A stretch of 64,000 nucleotides of DNA from Enterovibrio nigricans DSM 22720 (GTDB lineage: Bacteria; Pseudomonadota; Gammaproteobacteria; Enterobacterales; Vibrionaceae): assembly GCF_900167155.1 (NCBI RefSeq), contig NZ_FUXU01000003.1, positions 1-64,000 of the forward strand, written 5' to 3'. Both the position numbers and the translations under genes were made by a program. Numbering within the stretch: the stretch's first letter is position 1; every line of letters starts with the position of its first letter. Below, piece by piece: positions 1 through 7,001 of the stretch. Below the pieces are notes generated by a model. That model ran no database searches. It was not told the DNA's origin and saw nothing but the letters and a program-made list of their open reading frames with translations.

Positions 1-53
1 CATGAGACTACGACGATTGATGGGTGTAGCCGATCAGATCGTAGCTTCTAGAT

Positions 54-1403
54 TTAGTTCCATCGATTTAAGCAACAAAGCCATTGGCTCGCCAAAACCG
101 TCACTAACTGAGCAACATTAAAACCTCTACTTTTAATCAAAGCTTTCTCTTTAATTAAAAGGGCCAAATGAGGAACAAAACGCCTTAACTTCCTTTCCTG
201 TCCATGTGAGACCATTGGCATCTCAAAAAGAAGACCAGCTTCGACAAGAAACTTAATCATTCTTTCAGCTTTTTCATCAATATCTACTATCCCAACAATG
301 ATGTTCTTCCGATAGTCATCACCTTTTTTTTCATAGTTGTCATAATTAAACTCTTTCACTGTTTTTATTAAGCTGAATAAAAATTTGTTTCCAACATTAA
401 CAAAGCTTCCGTATTGCTTAATTTTTTCTGCTATTGACAAATACTCTTGGATGATATTTTCACATCTGGATTGTATAACTGAGTTAATGCGCTGCTGCTG
501 TGTCTTGTAATTATCAGAGTCTACATAAGACCTTATTAAAGATATATAGGCTCTTGGAATGCCGAAAGACGCATACATTAATAAGTTTAAAACTTGCTCA
601 TCAATATTAACATGCTCTCTAAATCTTTTATTTATAATAGTATTCATGAATGGAATGTAGTCTTTATCCTGAACATCCATCCATATTGATACTTGCTCTG
701 CATCCTGACCAACATGAAATCTTGGTCCATACTGAGTGGTTCCTGGGTACACAGAAGCTTTAGGTGAGATTTTAATTGATTTAATACTACGAAAAATATC
801 GAAGAATTCAACCATATAATCTCTAGTTAAAGTCAAAGCCGCATCATCTAATAATAGAATGGCTCTTTTTCTACTCTTTTTATCTAGTGCTCTATGGATA
901 AGCGCTTGAGTTAAAGATATACTTATGGTTGATATTATTTCATCGTAATTTTCATTATAAATATTCCGTTCCATATCTTTAATGAAGCTATAGAGGTTAC
1001 TCTTACTTAAGCAATCTCTATTGTACTCAACATCGAAGTTCTCTATGACATCATACGATATTTTACAAAGAACCCAGGCGTGAAATATATCTAAAGCATT
1101 TGACTTATTATGAAGGTATGTTTCCAATCTTAAGTAGTGATTGAATGTAACATAAATTGGAAGCGGCAACTTATCATTATTGATGCATGTATTATATGCA
1201 CAACGCATTTGGTGCGTTTTACCCGTCCCCCTCGGTCCTGTTATTAATTTGGCGCCTACTTGAATGAGTTTTTTTTGAATATGCTGGAAATGCTCACTAT
1301 TCGCAGTCCAATCATGTAATTGCTCGTCTGTTAAGTAATCAGCTCTTTCTTCATACTCGCTACTATCGAAAAAAGATAAGTCTATTTCTAATTGGTCTGT
1401 CAT
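54..1403 (-). CDS. ORC/CDC6-like AAA+ family ATPase (accessory)
   Basis: 449-residue P-loop ATPase of unknown role. A Walker A motif GPRGTGKT is at residues 56-63 and a Walker B ILLLDDAA at about 182-189. A GIPR tetrapeptide further on looks like the sensor-2 region of ORC/CDC6-type AAA+ proteins, and the C-terminal part is helical and could hold a winged helix. There is no signal peptide or membrane segment, so it should act in the cytoplasm. It is transcribed away from the DNA methyltransferase at 1475, with 71 bp between the two starts, and both genes are AT-rich compared with the rest of the window, which suggests horizontal transfer. I infer a DNA-associated ATPase in a defence or modification module. 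The family assignment rests on motifs only, and a downstream partner may lie left of base 1. Confidence 0.7.
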   Translation of the reverse strand: MTDQLEIDLSFFDSSEYEERADYLTDEQLHDWTANSEHFQHIQKKLIQVGAKLITGPRGTGKTHQMRCAYNTCINNDKLPLPIYVTFNHYLRLETYLHNKSNALDIFHAWVLCKISYDVIENFDVEYNRDCLSKSNLYSFIKDMERNIYNENYDEIISTISISLTQALIHRALDKKSRKRAILLLDDAALTLTRDYMVEFFDIFRSIKSIKISPKASVYPGTTQYGPRFHVGQDAEQVSIWMDVQDKDYIPFMNTIINKRFREHVNIDEQVLNLLMYASFGIPRAYISLIRSYVDSDNYKTQQQRINSVIQSRCENIIQEYLSIAEKIKQYGSFVNVGNKFLFSLIKTVKEFNYDNYEKKGDDYRKNIIVGIVDIDEKAERMIKFLVEAGLLFEMPMVSHGQERKLRRFVPHLALLIKEKALIKSRGFNVAQLVTVLASQWLCCLNRWN

Positions 1404-1474
1404 AGGAGTAATTCTTTTAATCTCTTGATTAATACTGTAGAATAAACTGTTGTTTTACAAGGTTATCATAAAAA
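1404..1474. promoter_or_regulatory. Divergent promoter region of the ATPase/methyltransferase pair
   Basis: The 71 bp between the two divergent starts is AT-rich and must hold both promoters and ribosome binding sites. A run reading AGGAGT on the minus strand lies just before the ATPase ATG. I cannot assign -10/-35 boxes with confidence. Confidence 0.35.
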
Positions 1475-2587
1475 GTGGTCGAATTAAATCAATACTATAC
1501 ATCTGAAGCCACTAGCTTTTTACTCGCATCCATGCTCGACATCGCGCATGTTCAGTCATGTTTGGAGCTAAGCGCGGGCGAGGGAGCACTCATTGAGCCT
1601 ATCAAAAAACTAAATCAATTGGTTCGCTTCACAACTGTTGATTTAGATACCCAAAACACCGATAAGTTGAAAGCAAAGTACCCTGAAGATACTCATATAT
1701 GTGGCGACGCTCTTGATCTTAATTTAAATTTAAATGTTAACTCCTTTGACTTGGCTGTTTGTAACCCTCCATTTTCATATGCTGAACTAAGCGAAAGTTA
1801 CAGACAATTATTAGGAAGAGACTTTACCCCTATATTTAATGGAAGCTCAAGAATTAGAATGGAAGTTTTGTTCATTCTGAGAAATCTTACCTTCCTTAAG
1901 CAAGGGGCAACTCTAGCCATTATTGTCCCTGACTTTATATTTACATCTAATGCATTGTCTAACTTCAGGGAAATTCTTTTCTCTAAGTTTACCTTGTCCC
2001 AGGTTGTTGAGTGTGAGCACAAGAGTTTTAAGAGAACAGAGGCGAAAACTTACATCTTATTTATAAGAAAGTGTGACCCTAAGAATGTTAATTATAGCGT
2101 TCCTTATGCAATGCTATCCTCTGGGGGGATAAAAAATAAGGAAATTAAAATAAACTCCACATTTAGTAAGTTAAATTTAGATGAAGGGGTTGGCTATACG
2201 ATATTCCGAGGTTCAAATAGCAGTAAGGAGTGTCGATTATCAGGGAGGCCTTTTCATCATAATTATTCTGGCATTGGTGAGTTGTCTGGAGTTAGTTATG
2301 AAATAAATGCCGAACTTGTTGTAGGTTTTAAATATGCTCTCAAAGGAGATATATTGATTCACCGTGTGGGGCGTAACGTGGGCAAAACAGTTTTCTTAGA
2401 TAGTGACTCAGTTATAGTGAGTGATTGTATAATTGTATTGAGATTTCTTGATAGTAAACTTAGATCAACATTTCTCGATCATTGGCCTTTGCATAAAAAA
2501 GAATGGGTTTTAGAAAATCAAAAAGGAACATGTGCGAAAAACATATCAATAAGCAGCATTAGAAACTATATATCATCTTTAGGGTGA
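1475..2587 (+). CDS. N6-adenine DNA methyltransferase with fused recognition-like domain
   Basis: 370 residues. The N-terminal half is a class I methyltransferase: SAM-binding motif I LELSAGEG at residues 30-37, an acidic TVDLD near 55-59, GDAL near 77-80 and the amino-methyltransferase motif IV NPPF at 97-100, which indicates methylation of adenine N6. The C-terminal third contains a KGDILIHRVG segment and ends with a NISISSIRNYI segment. Both are typical of target-recognition domains of type I S subunits and type IIG enzymes, so specificity is probably carried in the same chain. No nuclease motif is visible. The start codon could be GTG or TTG near 1475; no ATG is close by. It is divergent from the AAA+ ATPase gene. 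The enzyme class is well supported; the biological role is inferred. Confidence 0.8.
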   Translation: MVELNQYYTSEATSFLLASMLDIAHVQSCLELSAGEGALIEPIKKLNQLVRFTTVDLDTQNTDKLKAKYPEDTHICGDALDLNLNLNVNSFDLAVCNPPFSYAELSESYRQLLGRDFTPIFNGSSRIRMEVLFILRNLTFLKQGATLAIIVPDFIFTSNALSNFREILFSKFTLSQVVECEHKSFKRTEAKTYILFIRKCDPKNVNYSVPYAMLSSGGIKNKEIKINSTFSKLNLDEGVGYTIFRGSNSSKECRLSGRPFHHNYSGIGELSGVSYEINAELVVGFKYALKGDILIHRVGRNVGKTVFLDSDSVIVSDCIIVLRFLDSKLRSTFLDHWPLHKKEWVLENQKGTCAKNISISSIRNYISSLG

Positions 2588-2610
2588 TGTTTGTATTTTT
2601 ACACATCACC
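2583..2610 (+). terminator. Hairpin overlapping the methyltransferase stop codon
   Basis: GGTGATGT (2583-2590) pairs with ACATCACC (2603-2610) over a T-rich loop. No T tract follows, so intrinsic termination is uncertain; the stem may instead protect the 3' end. Confidence 0.35.
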
Positions 2611-3287
2611 TAAGTTTGCCCTATTAAACGAACTGTTAACTCGAAGCGGTTACATACAAGTTTCTCTAGTGAACGACCAATCCCCATTTATTATAAATAG
2701 TACCCTATAGGGTTGGTCAACTTCGTGCATATAATTTTAGAATAAAATTAGATAATTCATAGCATAATGAGCAGTTAGCACTAATCAAAAGTCAGCCATA
2801 AAACAAGGAGTGGGATAGGTACGTGAAAGAAAAAACCAGCCTGACACGACTATGAAAATTTTCGTGTGACGAGTTTAATGACTTGACTTTGTTTCGAATA
2901 ACTACTTGCCACGTGAATTTGATTAAAAAAATCGACGTTCCCCTAAAGTAATCAAATGTTCTTTAAAGGGCTGGGGAAAGGATGTTCCATATGGATTGAA
3001 AATATTAGTATAGTAACGTCATGTGCCTTTAAGTGAAGTTGTGAGATGTGTCAATCACTGGGGGGACTTTATCAATAGTTGTCAAACATTTTTCACCTAT
3101 TTGACAGTCAATACTATTGGGTAACCGAAATCAACGTTATCTATAAGTGAGAGCGGATTTACCATTGTCAATCTTCTATACATTCGCACACTAATAATAA
3201 TGTTTGGCCTGATGATCCGGCTAACCACCAACCGACAAAATTAACAAAGCGTCACTTTAAACCTGATGCTTGATAAGCAAGAGATTC
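2611..3287. other. Long non-coding stretch upstream of mrcB
   Basis: About 680 bp without a convincing gene. It is AT-rich. It contains a perfect 12-bp palindrome ACCCTATAGGGT (2702-2713) nested in a longer imperfect inverted repeat (GACCAA at 2675-2680 against TTGGTC at 2713-2718), plus a TTGACA hexamer near 3099. The mrcB promoter must lie in the right part. I see no tRNA, transposase remnant or attachment-site repeat. Confidence 0.5.
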
Positions 3288-5618
3288 ATGACAAAACAAA
3301 CACCGAAAAAACGCCCGGCTAGCAAAAAGAAAACCTCGACAACAAAGAAGCCTACGGCTTCGCGAGGTTGGACGAAAAAGCTACTCTCTCTTGGCTTTAA
3401 ACTGACGCTGGTGGGCCTTGCTGCGCTCGCCATTCTTGGTATTTACCTTGATGGCAAAATCCGTGACCGTTTTGATGGTCAGATTTGGCAACTTCCAGCG
3501 GTGGTGTATGGGCGCATACTGCACCTTGCGCCGGGTGATGAGGTCACTATCGATGAACTTAAGCGAGAATTAGACTTACTGAATTACAACAAAGTAAGAA
3601 CGCCAAGCCGACCGGGAGAGTATTCCTCGTCGTCATCCCGTGTAGAGCTTATTCGTCGTTCATTTGAATTTGAAGATGGCCCACAGCCTGCGAAGCACGT
3701 GATGGTGACGTTTAGTAGTGAGGGTGTGAAAGCCATTAAACAACTCGACGATGGCAAGCAAAGAGGCTATCTGCGGATCGAACCAAAGCTTTTAGGGATG
3801 ATGGAATCCAACACGGATGAGCAGCGACTCTTCTTGCCGCGCGAACGTTTCCCTGAGTTTCTTGTTGATGCTCTACTCACGACGGAAGACCGTAATTTTT
3901 ATCATCATGACGGCGTTTCTCCGCTCGCGATAGCCCGCGCACTGATCGTGAATATCAAAGCCGGACGAACGGTTCAGGGCGGTTCTACCTTAACGCAGCA
4001 ATTAGCAAAGAATCTCTTCTTAACTCGCGACCGAACCTTGTGGCGTAAAGTGCAGGAAGCGTATATCGCCATTATTCTGGATTACCGCTACAGCAAAGAT
4101 CGCCTACTGGAAGCCTACCTGAATGAAGTGTATTTGGGGCAAACGAAAGGGCAGGCCGTTCATGGTTTTCCATTAGGTGCGCGTCTTTACTTTGGTCGCC
4201 CGATTGAAGAACTGCGCATCGATCAGCTAGCGATGCTGGTGGGCATGGTTAAAGGTCCTTCGTATTACAACCCTTGGCGTTATCCTGAACGTGCTCAGGT
4301 ACGACGGGATCTGGTACTGAAGATGATGATGGAGAACGGCATCATCACATCAGGGCAATATGCTCAGGCGGCAGGTCGTTCACTGGATGTACAGACCTCT
4401 CCAAATCTGAACAGCAGACAGCCCGCGTATTTTGAACAGTTGACCATGGAGATCCGTGAGCGTGTCGGCAATCAGTTTGACCCTGAAAGTGGCTTGCGTG
4501 TTTTCACTACGTTAGATTCTTTGTCTCAGTCATTGATTGAAAAGACAGTCGTGAAAAAAGTGGGAGAGCTAAAGAGCGTCGCGGGTAAGAAGTTAGAAGC
4601 GGCGGTGGTCATTGCAGATCGACAAAGTGGGGAAATTCGCGCAATGGTGGGTGGAAGCCGTCCGGGATATGCGGGGTTTAACCGAGCGTTAAACGGCAGA
4701 CGCCAGATTGGTTCTCTAGCAAAGCCTGCCGTGTACCTCGCAGCGTTGAGTGAGCCAAATCAATACAACCTGGGTTCGCCTTTGGATGACAAGCCAGTCG
4801 TGTTGAAAGGGGACAAAGGGAGTGAATGGCGGCCTCGTAACTACGATCGAAAATTCCGTGGTGAGGTACCGTTGCTGCGTGCACTGGCGAATTCTTACAA
4901 CATCCCCACGGTAAATCTGGGCTTAGCGCTTGGTCTGGATAAAGTGATCGATACCTTTGACCAGTTAGGTGTAGACCCAGATCAAATCACACGGGTTCCC
5001 TCCTTATTGTTGGGCGCATTTACCCTGACCCCTATGGAAGTTACCCAAATGTACCAGACCTTAGGGAGTGGTGGGCGTCAGGCAGAGTTAACAGCCCTTA
5101 GAGCGGTCGTGACACGCCAGGGGCAAGTGCTCTATCGCAACTGGCCGAAATCGAGCCAGACGGTATCTGAGCAGGCAAGCTGGCTGACTTTGTACGCCAT
5201 GAAGCAAGCTGTCAAAGATGGGACAGCACGGTACCTGAATTCCTCTTTTGCTTGGGCGTCTTTAGCAGGCAAAACAGGCACAACGGATAACAACCGTGAC
5301 AGCTGGTATGTGGGTATTGATGGCCGAGAGGTTGTGACTATCTGGTTAGGACGTGACGACAACAAACCGATGAAGCTGACAGGCTCGTCAGGGGCATTGC
5401 GCGTGTATGCGGATTACATTAAAGCGAGGCAGCCGGAGCGCCTTATTCTGAGTTGGCCATCGCAGCTCACCAGTGTGCCTTATCGTGTGCATGATGGGCA
5501 ATTTGTCACGGATTGTGTCAGCGAGAGTAAAATCCCGATGTGGGACCCGAAAGGAAGTTGGCGTAAACGATGTGAAAAGTCAGATCCCATTGGCTGGTTC
5601 AGCGGTTTGTTTAACTGA
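3288..5618 (+). CDS. mrcB: Penicillin-binding protein 1B, bifunctional peptidoglycan synthase
   Basis: Inner-membrane peptidoglycan polymerase and cross-linker. A basic cytoplasmic tail precedes one membrane segment at roughly residues 35-55. The glycosyltransferase (GT51) domain follows with TTEDRNFYHHDG (catalytic Glu near residue 200) and QGGSTLTQQLAKN. The transpeptidase domain has the active-site SLAK near residue 475, SYN, and KTGTT near 660. Length (776 aa) is shorter than E. coli PBP1b (about 844 aa). An in-frame TTG at 3270 exists, but ATG 3288 has an AAGAGA-type ribosome binding site just upstream and is preferred. A terminator follows, and the gene appears to be monocistronic. Confidence 0.95.
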   Translation: MTKQTPKKRPASKKKTSTTKKPTASRGWTKKLLSLGFKLTLVGLAALAILGIYLDGKIRDRFDGQIWQLPAVVYGRILHLAPGDEVTIDELKRELDLLNYNKVRTPSRPGEYSSSSSRVELIRRSFEFEDGPQPAKHVMVTFSSEGVKAIKQLDDGKQRGYLRIEPKLLGMMESNTDEQRLFLPRERFPEFLVDALLTTEDRNFYHHDGVSPLAIARALIVNIKAGRTVQGGSTLTQQLAKNLFLTRDRTLWRKVQEAYIAIILDYRYSKDRLLEAYLNEVYLGQTKGQAVHGFPLGARLYFGRPIEELRIDQLAMLVGMVKGPSYYNPWRYPERAQVRRDLVLKMMMENGIITSGQYAQAAGRSLDVQTSPNLNSRQPAYFEQLTMEIRERVGNQFDPESGLRVFTTLDSLSQSLIEKTVVKKVGELKSVAGKKLEAAVVIADRQSGEIRAMVGGSRPGYAGFNRALNGRRQIGSLAKPAVYLAALSEPNQYNLGSPLDDKPVVLKGDKGSEWRPRNYDRKFRGEVPLLRALANSYNIPTVNLGLALGLDKVIDTFDQLGVDPDQITRVPSLLLGAFTLTPMEVTQMYQTLGSGGRQAELTALRAVVTRQGQVLYRNWPKSSQTVSEQASWLTLYAMKQAVKDGTARYLNSSFAWASLAGKTGTTDNNRDSWYVGIDGREVVTIWLGRDDNKPMKLTGSSGALRVYADYIKARQPERLILSWPSQLTSVPYRVHDGQFVTDCVSESKIPMWDPKGSWRKRCEKSDPIGWFSGLFN

Positions 5619-5643
5619 CAATAGACGGGGCGAGGAAAGAGGG

Positions 5644-5676
5644 GCTTGATGGCGCATGCAATCAGGCTTTTTTTTT
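5644..5676 (+). terminator. Rho-independent terminator of mrcB
   Basis: GCTTGAT (5644-5650) pairs with ATCAGGC (5661-5667) with one G-T wobble, followed by nine T residues. Confidence 0.8.
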
Positions 5677-5706
5677 GTCTCTGTTGTTTCTCAAACGACA
5701 GATACG

Positions 5707-5730
5707 AAAAAGCCTCGTCAATGACGAGGC
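5707..5730 (-). terminator. Terminator of the left tRNA-Phe/tRNA-Thr unit
   Basis: Stem GCCTCGTCA / TGACGAGGC at 5712-5730 with a short loop. On the minus strand it is followed by a T run (complement of 5707-5711). It lies just 3' of tRNA-Thr. Confidence 0.85.
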
Positions 5731-5741
5731 CTTCGTAAAGA

Positions 5742-5817
<76 letters not shown>

Positions 5818-5866
5818 ACACAAACTTTGGAAACGTTGCTTGTCTTAAAACACCATTTCACGAATA

Positions 5867-5942
5867 TGGTGCCTCGAGGCGAAATCGAACCACCGACACG
5901 GGGATTTTCAATCCCCTGCTCTACCGACTGAGCTATCGAGGC
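5867..5942 (-). tRNA. tRNA-Phe (anticodon GAA), left copy with a T-stem change
   Basis: 76 nt with encoded CCA; anticodon loop TTGAAAA gives GAA. It differs from the two right-hand copies (18582, 18817) at one base. The T arm reads TTCGATT then TCGCC, where the others have CCGCC, so the nearly invariant G53-C61 pair becomes G53-U61. The gene should still fold but may be less stable. It is first in a Phe-Thr unit with its own promoter and terminator. Confidence 0.93.
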
Positions 5943-5952
5943 AACGAGGGCT

Positions 5953-5981
5953 ATTAAATAGCAGAGCCGTGTTTCTGTCAA
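5953..5981 (-). promoter_or_regulatory. Sigma-70 promoter of the left tRNA unit
   Basis: On the minus strand a consensus TTGACA (-35, 5976-5981) and TTTAAT (-10, 5953-5958) are separated by 17 bp, ending 10 bp before the tRNA-Phe 5' end. Confidence 0.85.
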
Positions 5982-6247
5982 AATAAATTCGCATCACTTT
6001 GGTTTGTTTGCTGCTTTTTTGTCTAATTTGATGCGAATGCGTCCGGTATGCTGTTCTATTAATCAGTTTCAAATTATTGCGATCGTAATCTCATTCGAAA
6101 TATCCCTCTTTTTTGCATGCCTACAAAACAAAAAACCACAAATTCCTCGTTTGTGTGGTCGTTCATTCTTTTTAAGTGCGCTCGTTATGGAGGTATTCCT
6201 TCAAATTAAAACCATTTGACTAAAAAACTATCATTTTTCTCGTTATT

Positions 6248-6257
6248 GCTACACTTA
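6248..6257 (+). promoter_or_regulatory. Sigma-S-like -10 element of the chemotaxis operon
   Basis: GCTACACTTA matches the first ten positions of the extended sigma-S -10 consensus KCTAYRCTTAA. It lies 55 bp before the ATG of the first operon gene. No strong -35 is visible, which is common at such promoters. RpoS-dependent expression is known for the related V. cholerae cluster III, which supports the reading. No start-site data are available. Confidence 0.5.
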
Positions 6258-6274
6258 CAGGTACATATATTCCT

Positions 6275-6288
6275 TTGACGCAAGTCAA
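6275..6288 (+). promoter_or_regulatory. FNR/CRP-like palindrome before the chemotaxis operon
   Basis: TTGACGCAAGTCAA is a perfect TTGAC-N4-GTCAA palindrome, matching 8 of the 10 defined positions of the FNR box TTGAT-N4-ATCAA. It lies downstream of the putative -10 element, a position that would favour repression. Functional assignment is inference. Confidence 0.35.
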
Positions 6289-6311
6289 TAGATATTGGAG
6301 TGAATTCTGCG

Positions 6312-6590
6312 ATGGGATTCTCATTAGGAGAACAACTGGATATTACGCAGGTGATGGAGATAAAGGATCGCCTGCAAGTCGAATTGGAGCAATCCGACAG
6401 CTTGCTAATCGATGGTAGTGAAGTTTCGCGAGTAGATGCGCCAGGATTGCAGTTATTACTCACAGCGAAAAACGTTTGTCAGATTCAATCCGTTAGTTGG
6501 AAATGGCAGGGGGCTTCAAGTGAGTTAGTAGCGGCAGCAAAAACGCTTGGGTTGGTTGAGCCTTTAGGCTTGAACGATTTTGCTGATTAG
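6312..6590 (+). CDS. STAS-domain protein without the phospho-acceptor serine
   Basis: 92-residue single STAS domain, the fold of anti-sigma-factor antagonists. The usual phosphorylation loop reads D-S-x-G-L, but here it is VDAPGLQLLL, so the serine is replaced by alanine and the protein should not be switched by classical serine phosphorylation. It is the first gene of the chemotaxis operon, 30 bp before cheY. A GTG at 6300 overlaps the GGAG ribosome binding site, so ATG 6312 is chosen. It may act as a constitutive partner for the HATPase domain of the last operon protein or as a structural partner of CheA; both are inference. Confidence 0.8.
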   Translation: MGFSLGEQLDITQVMEIKDRLQVELEQSDSLLIDGSEVSRVDAPGLQLLLTAKNVCQIQSVSWKWQGASSELVAAAKTLGLVEPLGLNDFAD

Positions 6591-6620
6591 TTTCTCACGT
6601 AGTTCAATCAAGGTGACAGT

Positions 6621-6980
6621 ATGCGAAAAATCCTAGCTGCAGATGATTCCGTCTCTATCCGTCAGATGGTGAGCCACACACTGAAAGAAGCGGGTTATCA
6701 AGTAGAAACAGCCAATGACGGTGCTGAAGCGTTATCAAAAGCCAAAATGGGGCAGTACGACGTAATCATCTCAGATGTGAACATGCCGAATATGGATGGT
6801 CTGGAGTTTGTACGCCAAGTACGTGCGGTTCCGCAGTACAAGTTCACGCCAATATTAATGCTCACTACGGAAACGTCTGCTGAGAAAAAGAGCATGGGGA
6901 AATCAGCAGGCGCAACAGGTTGGATAGTCAAGCCGTTTAATCCAGATACCCTTCTTAAAACGTTGCAACGTGTTATTTAA
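6621..6980 (+). CDS. cheY: CheY-type response regulator
   Basis: 119-residue stand-alone receiver domain. The acidic pair is D8/D9, the phosphorylated aspartate is D52 in SDVNMP, the switch Thr is in LTTE near 82-83 and the conserved Lys is in VKPF at 104. It should receive phosphate from the CheA encoded 21 bp downstream. Whether it acts on the flagellar motor is open; in V. cholerae the cluster III system is not needed for swimming chemotaxis under standard conditions. It is part of one long operon. Confidence 0.93.
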   Translation: MRKILAADDSVSIRQMVSHTLKEAGYQVETANDGAEALSKAKMGQYDVIISDVNMPNMDGLEFVRQVRAVPQYKFTPILMLTTETSAEKKSMGKSAGATGWIVKPFNPDTLLKTLQRVI

Positions 6981-7001
6981 CGTTCTAACGAGGAGATCAT
7001 T

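Larger units (their letters stand above)
5943..6311. other. Region between the left tRNA unit and the chemotaxis operon
   Basis: About 370 bp, AT-rich. The left end holds the tRNA promoter (minus strand) and the right end the putative sigma-S element and FNR-like palindrome of the operon (plus strand). A 71-residue open frame at 6004-6219 has no ribosome binding site and is not called. Confidence 0.5.

Noticed and set aside
1..3. Minus-strand ATG at the left edge as the start of a third gene of the ATPase module
   Set aside because: Only three bases are visible and no ribosome binding site precedes it.
6004..6219. 71-residue plus-strand frame before the chemotaxis operon
   Set aside because: No ribosome binding site and low-complexity, AT-driven composition.
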